This document shows positions 18,756 to 27,599 of a DNA stretch of 64,000 nucleotides, in pieces (within the stretch, counting starts at the first letter, position 1; each line of letters begins with the position of its first letter). The notes below the pieces were generated by a model. That model worked only from the letters and a program-made list of their open reading frames with translations, had not been told where the DNA came from and made no database searches. The translations under genes were made by a program, and so were the position numbers. Source of the DNA: Janthinobacterium sp. 344 (lineage in GTDB: Bacteria > Pseudomonadota > Gammaproteobacteria > Burkholderiales > Burkholderiaceae_D); NCBI RefSeq assembly GCF_900112025.1, contig NZ_FOKL01000001.1, forward strand, positions 1,231,084 to 1,295,083, in the 5' to 3' direction.

Positions 18756-19670
18756 ATGTCGTCAACTCCCTCTCCTTCGGCCGTCAAGGCCTATTTGCTC
18801 GATTTGCAAAACCGTATCGTGCAGGCCCTCGAAGCGCAGGACGGCAAGCCCTTCCTGACCGATGCGTGGCAGCGTCCCGAAGGCGGCGGCGGCATTTCGC
18901 GGCTGATCGAGGAAGGCAATGTGTTCGAGCGGGGCGGCGTGAATTTTTCGCACGTCACCGGCGCCGCATTGCCGCCATCGGCAGCGGCCGCGCGCCCTGA
19001 ACTGGGCGGCAAGGCGTGGGAAGCGATGGGCGTGTCGCTGGTGCTGCATCCACGCAATCCGTATGCGCCGACGGTGCACATGAACGTGCGTTTCTTCAGC
19101 ACCGTGAATGCCGATGGCGAACCCGTATGGTGGTTTGGCGGCGGCATGGACCTGACGCCGTATTACGGCGACGCGGGCGACGTGAAGCACTTCCACCAGG
19201 TGTGCCATGATGCGCTGGCGCCATTTGGCGCGGAACTGCATCCGAAGTTCAAGCAGTGGTGCGACGATTATTTCTACCTGAAGCACCGGCGCGAAGCGCG
19301 CGGCGCCGGCGGTATCTTCTTCGACGATTTCAATGCCCTGGGCTTTGACGACAGTTTCGCCATGCTGCGCAGCGCCGGCGACGCCTTTATCGACGCGTAT
19401 GTGCCGATCGTGGCGCGCCGCAAGGATACGCCCTACGGCGAACGCGAACGCGATTTCCAGTGCTACCGGCGCGGACGCTACGTGGAGTTCAACCTGGTGT
19501 TCGACCGCGGCACCCTGTTCGGCCTGCAGTCGGGCGGGCGCACCGAGGCGATCCTGATGTCGATGCCGCCCGTGGTCAAGTGGCGCTACGACTGGCATCC
19601 GGAAGCAGGCAGTCCCGAAGCGGCGTTGTATACTGACTTCCTCGTGCACCGCGACTGGCTGCAGGCGTGA
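18756..19670 (+). CDS. hemF: Oxygen-dependent coproporphyrinogen III oxidase
   Basis: Oxidative decarboxylation of coproporphyrinogen III to protoporphyrinogen IX in heme synthesis under air. 304 residues. Signature stretches: [58 protein letters not shown] and [14 protein letters not shown]. The stop codon overlaps the putative GTG start of nadD, so it heads a six-gene run to rng. Confidence 0.97.
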   Translation: MSSTPSPSAVKAYLLDLQNRIVQALEAQDGKPFLTDAWQRPEGGGGISRLIEEGNVFERGGVNFSHVTGAALPPSAAAARPELGGKAWEAMGVSLVLHPRNPYAPTVHMNVRFFSTVNADGEPVWWFGGGMDLTPYYGDAGDVKHFHQVCHDALAPFGAELHPKFKQWCDDYFYLKHRREARGAGGIFFDDFNALGFDDSFAMLRSAGDAFIDAYVPIVARRKDTPYGERERDFQCYRRGRYVEFNLVFDRGTLFGLQSGGRTEAILMSMPPVVKWRYDWHPEAGSPEAALYTDFLVHRDWLQA

Positions 19671-20362
19671 ACGAAGGCGGCACGGCGGGCAGCATGGCAA
19701 AAACCGCGGCATGCGTGACGCTGCTGGGCGGCAGCTACGATCCGGTGCACATGGGCCATGTCGCCCTGGGCACGCATTTTTCCAGCCTGCTGCACGCCGA
19801 TGAATTGCGCGTGATTCCGGCGGGCGCGCCCTGGCAAAAGGGTACGCTGGGCGCCAGTGGCGCGCAGCGCGCCGAGATGGCCGGCCTGGCCTTTGCGGGC
19901 CTGCCGCTGCCCGTGGTGATCGACCGCCAGGAAATCGAGCGCAGCGAACAGGGGCAGGCCAGCTACACCATCGATACCTTGCGCCAGGTACGCGCGGAAC
20001 TGGGGCCGCGCGCTTCCATCGTTTTCCTGATGGGCGCCGACCAGCTGCAGCGGCTCGCCACCTGGCGCGAATGGCAGCAATTATTTGAATACGCGCATAT
20101 CTGCGTCGCAGCCCGCCCCGGCTTCGCGCTGAATGACACCGTAGTGCCGCAAGTGGTCGCCGACGAATTTTCGCGCCGCCTGGGGACACTGGACAGCATC
20201 CGCAACACGCCGCACGGTCTGACTTATCTGGCACAGGACTTCGCGGTGGATATCTCCGCCACCGAAATACGTGCGGCATTACAACGGGGGAATCGGGCAA
20301 ACTCGCTTGTTTCCCCGCTAGTGCTAGACTATATTGAACAACATAATTTATACAAAAGCTAA
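19667..20362 (+). CDS. nadD: Nicotinate-nucleotide adenylyltransferase
   Basis: Joins nicotinate mononucleotide and ATP to form deamido-NAD in NAD synthesis. The nucleotidyltransferase motif [11 protein letters not shown] and the C-terminal (D)[10 protein letters not shown] motif are intact. A GTG start at 19667 overlaps the hemF stop as GTGA, giving 231 residues; an ATG at 19694 (MAKTAAC) would give 222 and fits family N-termini slightly better. Both keep the gene coupled to hemF. Next gene rsfS starts immediately after its stop, the usual nadD-rsfS pairing. Confidence 0.94.
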   Translation: MNEGGTAGSMAKTAACVTLLGGSYDPVHMGHVALGTHFSSLLHADELRVIPAGAPWQKGTLGASGAQRAEMAGLAFAGLPLPVVIDRQEIERSEQGQASYTIDTLRQVRAELGPRASIVFLMGADQLQRLATWREWQQLFEYAHICVAARPGFALNDTVVPQVVADEFSRRLGTLDSIRNTPHGLTYLAQDFAVDISATEIRAALQRGNRANSLVSPLVLDYIEQHNLYKS

Positions 20363-21052
20363 ATGGACATCAAAAAACTGCAAACCCTCGTCGTTGACGC
20401 CCTTGAAGACGTCAAAGGCCAAGACATCACTGTCTTCGAAACGAGCCACCTGACCAGCCTGTTCGACCGCATCGCGATCGTCTCCGGCACCTCGAACCGT
20501 CAAACCAAGGCGCTGGCCGCCTCGGTGCGCAACAAGGTCAAGGATGCCGGCGGCGACATCATCGGCATGGAAGGCGAGGACACCGGTGAATGGGTGCTGG
20601 TCGATCTGGGCGACATGATCGTTCACATCATGCAAGCACCGATCCGCGCCTACTACCGCCTGGAAGAAATCTGGGGCGACACCCCGGTCAAGCTGGGTGC
20701 CGCCAAGCGCGCGCCGAAAAAAGCCGCCGGCGACGAGCCGAAAAAGGTCAGCGGCCATCTGGCGGCAAGCAAGGCCAATGTGGAAGCGACGCCCGTGATC
20801 GAGAAAAAGGCGCCTGCGAAGAAAGCTGCGGCCACCACCGCCGCCAAGAAAGCCCCGGCCAAGAAAGCCACCGCTTCCAAAGCCGTCGGCAAGACCGTGA
20901 AAGTCGCGCCAACCAAGACCGAGGCGGCTGCCGTCAAGGCCTTGAAAGCGCTGCCGGAGAAAAAAGTGCGCGCCCCACGCGCGGCCAAGCCGGCAGCCGA
21001 TGCTGCACCGGCAAAAACCGTGATCAAGCGTATCAAAAAAGTCGAAGCGTAA
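20363..21052 (+). CDS. rsfS: Ribosomal silencing factor RsfS with a long basic tail
   Basis: The first ~115 residues are a complete Iojap/RsfS domain (VVDALEDVKGQDITVFETSH, DRIAIVSGTSNRQTKALA, EWVLVDLGDMIVHIMQ, YYRLEEIWGD). RsfS binds ribosomal protein uL14 and blocks subunit joining in starvation. Unusually, another ~115 residues follow, rich in Lys/Ala/Pro with AKKA, APAKKA and EKKAPAKKA repeats like histone-H1-type tails. Typical family length is 105-130. It starts at the nadD stop and ends 6 bp before rlmH. Confidence 0.95.
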   Translation: MDIKKLQTLVVDALEDVKGQDITVFETSHLTSLFDRIAIVSGTSNRQTKALAASVRNKVKDAGGDIIGMEGEDTGEWVLVDLGDMIVHIMQAPIRAYYRLEEIWGDTPVKLGAAKRAPKKAAGDEPKKVSGHLAASKANVEATPVIEKKAPAKKAAATTAAKKAPAKKATASKAVGKTVKVAPTKTEAAAVKALKALPEKKVRAPRAAKPAADAAPAKTVIKRIKKVEA

Positions 21053-21058
21053 TCCTCG

Positions 21059-21529
21059 ATGCAGCTCATCATCGCTGCGGTCGGCCATAAAATGCCGGCC
21101 TGGATAGAGACGGGCTTCGCGGAATACGCGAAGCGCATGCCGCCGGAACTGCGCATCGTGCTGAAGGAAATCAAGCCGGTGGAGCGTTCCGGCAGCAAGA
21201 CCGCCGCCACGGCGATGGCGCTGGAACGCGAACGCATCGAAGCCGTCCTGCCCAAGGGCGTGCGCATCATCGCCCTCGACGAACGCGGCAAGGACCTGAC
21301 CAGTGTCGGCCTGTCGCAGCAGTTGATGGCGTGGCAGCAGGATGGCCGCGACACGGCTTTCCTGATCGGCGGCGCCGACGGTCTCGATCCGCAACTCAAG
21401 GCACGTGCCGAAGGCATGCTGCGCATTTCCAGCATGACCCTGCCGCACGGCGCGGTGCGCGTGATCCTCGCCGAGCAGCTGTACCGCGCCTGGTCGATCA
21501 CGCAAAACCACCCCTATCACCGCGTCTGA
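21059..21529 (+). CDS. rlmH: 23S rRNA (pseudouridine1915-N3)-methyltransferase
   Basis: SPOUT-family methyltransferase acting on helix 69 of 23S rRNA in the assembled ribosome. 156 residues with [31 protein letters not shown], the SAM-knot [11 protein letters not shown] and the C-terminal [14 protein letters not shown]. The standard partner of rsfS in this operon order. Confidence 0.97.
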   Translation: MQLIIAAVGHKMPAWIETGFAEYAKRMPPELRIVLKEIKPVERSGSKTAATAMALERERIEAVLPKGVRIIALDERGKDLTSVGLSQQLMAWQQDGRDTAFLIGGADGLDPQLKARAEGMLRISSMTLPHGAVRVILAEQLYRAWSITQNHPYHRV

Positions 21530-21537
21530 ACTCCCCC

Positions 21538-22158
21538 ATGAAAACGGCTGATCACAAGATCTACCTCGCCTCCAAAAGTCCGCGCCGGCGCGAACTGCTG
21601 CGCCAGATCGGCATCGATTTCGAATTGCTGCTGCTGCGCAGCGACGGCCCGCGCGGCGCCGACGTCACCGAGGAAGTCCTGCCTGGCGAGTCGGCGCTCG
21701 ATTACGTCGCGCGCGTGGCGAATGAAAAGGCCGCCTTCGCCTGGGACCTGGTGCGCCGCCGCCACCTGACCCCGCGCCCCGTGCTGGCGGCCGATACCAC
21801 CGTCAGCATCGACGGCGTGATCCTCGGCAAGCCAGCCGACCGGGCCGAGGCCGTGGCCATGCTGCAGCAGCTGTCGGGCCGCACGCACCAGGTGCTGACC
21901 TCGATCGCCGTGCACTACAAGGACTTCGCCGAACAGCGCACGCAGATTTCGCAGGTGCGCTTCGGCGTGCTGTCGCCCGCCTCGATCGCCGCGTATTGCG
22001 CCACGCCGGAACCGTACGACAAGGCCGGCGCCTACGGCATCCAGGGCAGCGCCGCGCTGTTCGTCGAGCACATCGAAGGCAGCCATTCCGGCATCATGGG
22101 CCTGCCCCTGTACGAAACCGCACAGTTGCTGCGGCAAGCAGGTTTGCCCCTGCCCTGA
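21538..22158 (+). CDS. maf: Maf-like nucleotide pyrophosphatase
   Basis: 206 residues with the Maf signature IYLASKSPRRRELLRQIG, the catalytic region VLAADTTVSIDG and GSAALFVEHIEGSHSGIMGL. Hydrolyses non-canonical or excess nucleoside triphosphates (dTTP/UTP type). The ATG at 21538 lies 8 bp past the rlmH stop; longer in-frame extension would overlap rlmH and is not credited. Confidence 0.95.
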   Translation: MKTADHKIYLASKSPRRRELLRQIGIDFELLLLRSDGPRGADVTEEVLPGESALDYVARVANEKAAFAWDLVRRRHLTPRPVLAADTTVSIDGVILGKPADRAEAVAMLQQLSGRTHQVLTSIAVHYKDFAEQRTQISQVRFGVLSPASIAAYCATPEPYDKAGAYGIQGSAALFVEHIEGSHSGIMGLPLYETAQLLRQAGLPLP

Positions 22159-22201
22159 TCCCGGGTATGATGTCATTCGTTGCCTCCACTCCCGCGCCTC
22201 C

Positions 22202-23665
22202 ATGAACGAAGACATCCTGATCAATATCACGCCGCAAGAAACCCGCGTCGCCCTCATCCTGCAGGGCGCCGTGCAGGAATTGCACATCGAGCGCACGCTC
22301 ACGCGCGGCCTGGCCGGCAATGTGTATTCCGGCAAAGTGGTGCGGGTATTGCCGGGCATGCAGTCGGCCTTCATCGACATCGGCCTGGAACGGGCCGCCT
22401 TCCTGCACGTGGCCGACATCTGGGAAGCGCGCGGCCACGACGGCCAGAACGCCACGCCGGCGCCCATCGAGAAAATCCTGTTTGACGGCCAGGTGCTGAC
22501 GGTGCAGGTCATCAAGGACCCGATCGGCACCAAGGGCGCGCGCCTGTCGACGCAGATTTCCATCGCCGGGCGCATGCTGGTGTACCTGCCGCAGGACAAG
22601 CACATCGGCATCTCGCAGAAAATCGAAAAGGAAGCGGAACGCGAACTGCTGCGCACGCGGCTGCAAAGCCTGCTGCCGCCCGACGAAAAAGGCGGCTACA
22701 TCGTGCGCACCATGGCCGAGGACGCGTCCGACGCCGACCTGAAGGCGGACGTCGACTACCTGAGAAAAACCTGGAGCACCATCACGCACGGCGCGCGCAC
22801 GCGTCCCGCCACCAGCCTGCTGCACCAGGACTTGAGCCTGGCGCAGCGCGTGCTGCGCGACTTCGTCGGCGATGAAACGGCCACCATCCAGGTCGATTCG
22901 CGCGAAAACTACGTGAAATTGCGCGAGTTCGCGGAAATCTACACGCCCAGCGAACTGACGCGCCTGCAGCACTACACGGGCGAGCGCCCCCTGTTCGACC
23001 TGTATGGCGTGGAAGAGGAAATCTTGCGCGCCCTGGGCCGCCGGGTCGACCTGAAATCGGGCGGCTACCTGATCGTCGACCAGACGGAAGCGATGACCAC
23101 CATCGACGTCAACACGGGCGGCTTTGTCGGCGGGCGCAATTTCGCCGACACGATTTTCAAGACCAACCTGGAGGCGGCGCACGCCATCGCGCGCCAGCTG
23201 CGCCTGCGTAACCTGGGCGGCATCATCATCCTCGACTTCATCGACATGGACAACGCCGAGCACCGCAACGCCGTGCTGGCCGAACTGAAACGCACCCTGT
23301 CGCGCGACCGCACCAAGGTTTCGGTGAGCAACTTCTCGCCGCTGGGCCTGGTGGAAATGACGCGCAAGCGCACGCGCGAATCGCTGGCGCACATCCTGTG
23401 CGAACCGTGCCCCGCCTGCGCCGGCAAGGGCCAAGTCAAGACCTCGCGCACCATCTGCTATGAAATCCTGCGCGAACTGCTGCGCGAAGCCAAGCAGTTC
23501 AACCCGCGCGAATTCCGCATCCTCGCCTCGCAGGAAGTGGTCGACCTGTTCCTGGAGGAGGAATCGCAGCACCTGGCCATGCTCGGTGACTTCATCGGCA
23601 AGAAAATCTCGCTGCAGGTGGAAAATGCCTACCACCAGGAGCAGTACGACGTGATTCTGATGTAG
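22202..23665 (+). CDS. rng: Ribonuclease G
   Basis: Endoribonuclease processing the 5' end of 16S rRNA and some mRNAs. 487 residues. S1 domain about 35-125 (GNVYSGKVVRVLPGMQSAFI), the DNase-I-like catalytic Asp motifs TIDVNTGGFVGG and ILDFIDMD, and the zinc-link cysteines in CEPCPACAGKG. Lacks the long RNase E C-terminal scaffold, hence RNase G. Last gene of the hemF run. Confidence 0.96.
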   Translation: MNEDILINITPQETRVALILQGAVQELHIERTLTRGLAGNVYSGKVVRVLPGMQSAFIDIGLERAAFLHVADIWEARGHDGQNATPAPIEKILFDGQVLTVQVIKDPIGTKGARLSTQISIAGRMLVYLPQDKHIGISQKIEKEAERELLRTRLQSLLPPDEKGGYIVRTMAEDASDADLKADVDYLRKTWSTITHGARTRPATSLLHQDLSLAQRVLRDFVGDETATIQVDSRENYVKLREFAEIYTPSELTRLQHYTGERPLFDLYGVEEEILRALGRRVDLKSGGYLIVDQTEAMTTIDVNTGGFVGGRNFADTIFKTNLEAAHAIARQLRLRNLGGIIILDFIDMDNAEHRNAVLAELKRTLSRDRTKVSVSNFSPLGLVEMTRKRTRESLAHILCEPCPACAGKGQVKTSRTICYEILRELLREAKQFNPREFRILASQEVVDLFLEEESQHLAMLGDFIGKKISLQVENAYHQEQYDVILM

Positions 23666-23667
23666 CC

Positions 23668-24450
23668 ATGGCCGGCGACTCCGCCTTCTGGCGCGACCCG
23701 GCGCTCCCCCACATGGAGAGCCGGCGCGCCTGCCACAGCCGCGCCTGCTACAAAGCGCACAGCCATCCCACGTTTTCCATCGGCGCCGTCGACGCTGGCG
23801 GCAGCCTCTTCACGGGCAGCCATGGCCGCCAGAGCGCCCTCGGCCCAGGCAGCCTGGTGCTGGTGCCGGCCGGTTGCGTCCATGCCTGCAATCCCCTGCC
23901 CGATCAAGCCTGGAGCTACCAGATGCTGCATCTCGATGCGCAGTGGCTGCACGGCGCGGTGCCGCAGCTGTGCACGGACAGCGCCACGGTGTTGCACGAT
24001 CCCGCCCTGTACGCCCGTTTCTGCGCCATGAACGCGCTGCTGTTTTCCTGCGCCTGCGTGGCGGACAAGCAGGCTGCGCTGCTGGCCTGGCTGCATGCCT
24101 GCGCCAGCGCCGGCGGAGGGCGCGCCCTGCCCTCGACGGCCGCGCGGCTACCCGCGCAATTGCTGCCGGCCGTCGAGGCCCTGGCGGCGCAGCCGCTGGC
24201 CAGCCTGGCACACCTGGCGCAGCTGGCGGGCATGAGCCGCTACCAGCTGATCCGCGCCTTCCGCGCCGCCACCGGCATGACGCCGCATGCGTATCAGCTG
24301 AACCTGGGCGTCAACCGCGCCCGCGACGGCTTGCAGGCGGGCGGCGCCCTGGCCGATATCGCCTGCGAGCTGGGCTTTGCCGACCAGAGCCATCTGCAGC
24401 GCGTCTTCAAGGCGCATGCGGCCATCACGCCGGGCCGCTACCGCAGCTGA
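23668..24450 (+). CDS. AraC-family transcriptional regulator
   Basis: 260 residues. An N-terminal AraC-type cupin sensor begins with MESRRACHSRACYKAHSHPT (His-rich) and includes LGPGSLVLVPAGCVHACNP. A C-terminal double HTH contains LAQLAGMSRYQLIRAFRAAT and IACELGFADQSHLQRVFKAH. It begins 3 bp after rng, and a LysE exporter gene follows 86 bp later on the same strand, so the exporter is the likely target. Confidence 0.92.
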   Translation: MAGDSAFWRDPALPHMESRRACHSRACYKAHSHPTFSIGAVDAGGSLFTGSHGRQSALGPGSLVLVPAGCVHACNPLPDQAWSYQMLHLDAQWLHGAVPQLCTDSATVLHDPALYARFCAMNALLFSCACVADKQAALLAWLHACASAGGGRALPSTAARLPAQLLPAVEALAAQPLASLAHLAQLAGMSRYQLIRAFRAATGMTPHAYQLNLGVNRARDGLQAGGALADIACELGFADQSHLQRVFKAHAAITPGRYRS

Positions 24451-24535
24451 TCCCCCGCCGCCTGCAATTTTCTTCAATACACGCGGCAAGCCCTGCCCGC
24501 ATACTCGCGCATCGCCATTGCCGGAGCCGCGCTTC

Positions 24536-25156
24536 ATGCAGGATTTTGCCCTTATCGCCGCCGCCCATTTCCTCGCGCTGCTGTCGCCGGGCCCCGACTT
24601 TTTCCTCGTTGCCCGCAGCGCCCTGGCGCAAGGCTGGCGCGGCGCGGTGGGCGCCTGCCTCGGCATCACCCTGGCCAATGGCGTGTTCATCGTGGCCGCG
24701 TTTGGCGGCGTGGCCGTGCTGCATCCGGGCAGTACGCTCTTCCTCGCCGTGCAGCTGGCCGGCTGCGCCTATCTGCTGTACCTGGGCTGGCTGTTCCTGC
24801 GCCATGCGGGCAAGAGCCTTCTGGACGCGCTGCCGGCCACAGGCAAGGCGCATTGGCGCGCCGGCATGGGCATGGGATTTCTCTCGGCGATATTAAATCC
24901 GAAGAATGCGCTGTTCTATGTCAGCCTGGCGTCCGTGGTCGCCAGCCGGCAGACCAGCAGCGGCTGGACACTGGCGTATGGCGCGTGGATGGTGTGTGCG
25001 GTGCTGGCGTGGGATATGGCGGTGGCGCTGGCGATTGGCAACGCGGCGCTGCGGCAGCGCTTTGCGCGCGCCCTGCCGGCGCTGGAACGGCTGTCCGGCG
25101 CCATGCTGATCCTGCTGGCGGCGCTGCTGCTGTTACATGTGGCCGGCAGCGCCTGA
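24536..25156 (+). CDS. LysE/RhtB-family amino-acid exporter
   Basis: 206 residues with six hydrophobic helices. The N-terminus FALIAAAHFLALLSPGPDFF carries the family SPGPDFF motif, followed by GLGITLANGVF-like CLGITLANGVF and later GFLSAILNPKNALFYVS. Exports an amino acid or homoserine-type compound across the inner membrane. The upstream AraC protein probably senses the substrate. An upstream in-frame start would overlap the AraC gene; the ATG at 24536 is preferred. Confidence 0.93.
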   Translation: MQDFALIAAAHFLALLSPGPDFFLVARSALAQGWRGAVGACLGITLANGVFIVAAFGGVAVLHPGSTLFLAVQLAGCAYLLYLGWLFLRHAGKSLLDALPATGKAHWRAGMGMGFLSAILNPKNALFYVSLASVVASRQTSSGWTLAYGAWMVCAVLAWDMAVALAIGNAALRQRFARALPALERLSGAMLILLAALLLLHVAGSA

Positions 25157-25167
25157 GGAATGACGGA

Positions 25168-25707
25168 TCAGGCTGGCAACGGGTCCAGGTAGAACACGGC
25201 ATACACTTTCAACGGCGACGTCTCGGTCGCTTTTTCCGAACGCACGACGGAGCAGTCGTCAGCGGCCAGGCTGCGCCAGTTCTGGATGCCGGCCTTGGCG
25301 AACATGGCGTGCGCGGGCGCGTTGGCGGCCAGGTCCAGCACCAGGCAGGCGTTGCGCGGGCCGGCGCCGTAGTTGACGGCGCGGATCTCGATGCCGAAGG
25401 TCGTCATCCACGGTTCCCACAGTCCTTTTTCCTTGCCGGCCGCCATGCGGTCCAGCATCTCGCCGAACGTCAGGCCTTTTTTGACGGTATCACGCAAGGC
25501 TTGCAGCGACGGTGCCAGACGCGGATCGGGCTGCTTGTTGCCGGCGCGGATCTCGGCGATCGCTTTCAATTCCTTGATGATGGCCGCGTCGCGTTCCGTG
25601 TAGTCGCGCATGCGCGCATAAAACTCGGCGTCGAGGAAGGGATTGACGGTCAGCTTGGCAACGCCCTCTTCGCGGCGTTTCGGGGAGGGCGTGTTGGTTT
25701 TGGTCAT
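25168..25707 (-). CDS. Conserved hypothetical protein
   Basis: 179 residues, family not recognised. The start region has a basic, disordered N-terminus (MTKTNTPSPKRREEGVAK), then a helical part (FLDAEFYARMRDYTERDAAI) and a C-terminal mixed region with hydrophobic strands (ACLVLDLAANAPAHAMF, VYAVFYLDPLPA). No signal peptide or membrane helix. Codon use is like the neighbours. The start is uncertain: longer in-frame versions exist but run into the next gene's 3' end. Confidence 0.7.
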   Translation of the reverse strand: MTKTNTPSPKRREEGVAKLTVNPFLDAEFYARMRDYTERDAAIIKELKAIAEIRAGNKQPDPRLAPSLQALRDTVKKGLTFGEMLDRMAAGKEKGLWEPWMTTFGIEIRAVNYGAGPRNACLVLDLAANAPAHAMFAKAGIQNWRSLAADDCSVVRSEKATETSPLKVYAVFYLDPLPA

Positions 25708-25784
25708 GGCGATAGAGGGCAAGAGAAACGTTGAGGGGCGCCAGTTTAACACCATGCGCCCCTTGCGGCGACGTGGCGGGCGCT

Positions 25785-26258
25785 TTAATGTTGCGCCTGG
25801 CGGGTGCCAGGTGGCGCCGCCTTGGCGCCCGCCGCGCCAGGTGGCTGGAAGAAACGCCGTGGCCCGAACAGGAAGACGGCGCCCGCGTACAGGCCAGCCA
25901 GGGGGAAGCGCACCTCCTTGAGCAACTGGTGAAAAATGGCGATCGAGCGCGCGCGGGTGACGGGAATCTCGGCGCGCCACTGGCACAGCACGTCATGCAC
26001 GAGGCTGGCATGATAGGTGGCCGGCAAGCCCAGGTGCTGCGCGCCATCGGGCGTGCCCACGTAAAACAGGCCCAGCACGCTGATACAGGGCGAACAGCCA
26101 TCCCAGGCATAGCCGGCGCGGATGCGGATCGCCGACTCGCGGATGGTGACCCATTCGTTTTCAAACTCGATGCCGTCGAGCAAGGGCGAACAATAACCAT
26201 AGTCGCTGCCCAGCGCATAGCGCCAGGCGTTGCCGGGCATGCCGAAGTTTTTCGGCAT
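25785..26258 (-). CDS. DUF1353-like protein
   Basis: 157 residues. The pattern VTIRESAIRIRAGYAWDGCS, then FYVGTPDG, then YHASLVHDVLCQW resembles DUF1353, whose conserved GxxxDGxS and HDxLC-type residues suggest a small metal-binding hydrolase fold. Family members occur in phages and in bacterial genomes; no other phage gene is nearby. It has one hydrophobic stretch near the C-terminus (LAGLYAGAVFLFG). Function unknown. Confidence 0.6.
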   Translation of the reverse strand: MPKNFGMPGNAWRYALGSDYGYCSPLLDGIEFENEWVTIRESAIRIRAGYAWDGCSPCISVLGLFYVGTPDGAQHLGLPATYHASLVHDVLCQWRAEIPVTRARSIAIFHQLLKEVRFPLAGLYAGAVFLFGPRRFFQPPGAAGAKAAPPGTRQAQH

Positions 26259-26366
26259 CAGCGGCCTCCCTGCCGTGCTGGCGTTGCTCGTGTCCGCATG
26301 GTGTCATCTTGATGTTTATCAATATCAAGATTTAAACATACTCAGGCGAAAGAAGGGCAAGAAGTG

Positions 26367-27392
26367 TCAGGCGCGCGGCGGCGCCGTCGATTCGCGCTCC
26401 ACCAGTTCCGGGCGCAGGCGCACGTCCAGCACGGCGGCGTCGGGCGCCTCGATGGCTTGCAGAATCAGGCGCGCCGCTTCCGTGCCGATGCCATGGTGGC
26501 GGATGCGGATGGTGCTCAGGGGCGGGCGCATCATGTCCATGTAGGGCATGTCGTTATGTCCCACGACAGAAATATCTTCAGGGCAACTCAACCCCAGTTC
26601 GCGGATGGCGTCGTAGCAGCCGATGGCCATCAGGTCGCTGCCGGCCACCACGGCCGTCGTCTGCGGCGACTGGCGCAGCAGTTCCAGCAGGGCCGCCTTG
26701 CCGCACTCGCGTGAATAGCCGCTGCTTTCAAAGACGAAGGCGTGGGATGGGTCCAGCTCGCTGGCCTGGATGGCGGCAAGGAAACCCATGCGCCGCATGT
26801 GGCCGGTGGACAGGTTTTCCGGGCCGGCGATATGCGCGATATGCCGGTGCCCCTGCAACAGCAGGTGTTCCACGGCCAGGCGCATGCCCACCATGTCGTC
26901 GCTGACGACGCAGGAAGCGCCGCCCGTGTCGTCGCTGCGGTTGACCATGACCAGCGGCACGTTCTGGTCGATGCACATCTGGATGATGGGATCGTGGCGG
27001 CGCGCCGTGGCCAGGATCAGGCCATCCACCTGCTGCCCCAGCAAGCGGTTGATGACAAACAGCTGCTCTTCCTCGTCGGCCCCCACGTTGGTGACGATGG
27101 CCAGGTAGCCATGCTTGCGCAAGCCTTCCTCGATGCCCAGCAGAATGGGCGGGAAGACGGCGTTGGTGATGTCCGGCAAGACCACGCCGATGATGCGCGA
27201 CTTGCGCGTGACGAGGGTGGAGGCGGCGCGATTCGGACGATAACCGAGCCGGTTCGCCTCGACCAGCACGCGCGCGGCCACCTCGGCGCTGACCATTTGC
27301 CGCGTTTGCGGGTTCATCACGCGCGACACGGTGGAAAAATGCACGCCGCTGGCCCGCGCAACGTCGCTTAAGGTGGGGTTCTTGTTTGTCAT
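26367..27392 (-). CDS. LacI/GalR-family transcriptional regulator
   Basis: 341 residues. N-terminal HTH and hinge: NPTLSDVARASGVHFSTVSR, ending with PNRAASTLVTRKS. The effector domain is a periplasmic-binding-protein fold (IIGVVLPDITNAVFPPILLG ... DISVVGHNDMPYMDMMRPPL). It is divergent from a malic enzyme gene. GGAAG lies 4 bases before the chosen ATG; a TTG six codons upstream is rejected. Its promoter reads TTGACG, 17 bp, GATAAA on the minus strand. Two matching operators between the genes imply control of itself and of the malic enzyme. Confidence 0.93.
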   Translation of the reverse strand: MTNKNPTLSDVARASGVHFSTVSRVMNPQTRQMVSAEVAARVLVEANRLGYRPNRAASTLVTRKSRIIGVVLPDITNAVFPPILLGIEEGLRKHGYLAIVTNVGADEEEQLFVINRLLGQQVDGLILATARRHDPIIQMCIDQNVPLVMVNRSDDTGGASCVVSDDMVGMRLAVEHLLLQGHRHIAHIAGPENLSTGHMRRMGFLAAIQASELDPSHAFVFESSGYSRECGKAALLELLRQSPQTTAVVAGSDLMAIGCYDAIRELGLSCPEDISVVGHNDMPYMDMMRPPLSTIRIRHHGIGTEAARLILQAIEAPDAAVLDVRLRPELVERESTAPPRA

Positions 27393-27419
27393 GGGCTTCC
27401 CGGATCGCAATGCGCCGAT

Positions 27420-27448
27420 TTTATCGCAGAAAGCCCCGGAATCGTCAA
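27420..27448 (-). promoter_or_regulatory. Promoter of the LacI-type regulator gene
   Basis: On the minus strand: -35 TTGACG (27443-27448), 17-bp spacer, -10 GATAAA (27420-27425), 28 bp before the start codon. Operator 1 lies 7 bp upstream of the -35. Confidence 0.65.
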
Positions 27449-27455
27449 AAACCGA

Positions 27456-27467
27456 GCAAACGCTTGC
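27456..27467. promoter_or_regulatory. LacI/GalR-type operator 1
   Basis: GCAAACGCTTGC, matching the central-CG half-symmetric operators of LacI/GalR regulators, within tgcaagcgtttgct on the opposite strand. Located just upstream of the lacI-type promoter. Identical to operator 2. Confidence 0.75.
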
Positions 27468-27523
27468 ATTGATCTGACGCCCTTCTTCAAAGCGGTTTTG
27501 ATCGACTTCCCATCAAACGAGCC

Positions 27524-27552
27524 TTGACAGCGTGCAAACGCTTGCATACCAT
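27524..27552 (+). promoter_or_regulatory. Promoter of the malic enzyme gene
   Basis: -35 TTGACA (27524-27529, perfect), 17-bp spacer, -10 TACCAT (27547-27552). Operator 2 fills most of the spacer, so a bound repressor would exclude RNA polymerase. Confidence 0.7.
27534..27545. promoter_or_regulatory. LacI/GalR-type operator 2
   Basis: GCAAACGCTTGC again, inside tgcaaacgcttgca (27533-27546), between the -35 and -10 of the malic enzyme promoter. Centre-to-centre distance from operator 1 is 78 bp. Confidence 0.78.
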
Positions 27553-27599
27553 GGCTCGGATTGACCACTCGGGCCTGTCTGGCCCCTCCCAGAATTCCT

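Noticed and set aside
23874-24896. 340-codon plus-strand frame across the AraC and LysE genes
   Set aside because: Runs through two genes with clear family motifs in another frame; Arg/Ala-rich composition of an out-of-frame reading.
25785-26258. DUF1353-like gene as evidence of a prophage
   Set aside because: No integrase, capsid, tail or lysis genes nearby; neighbours have normal codon use.
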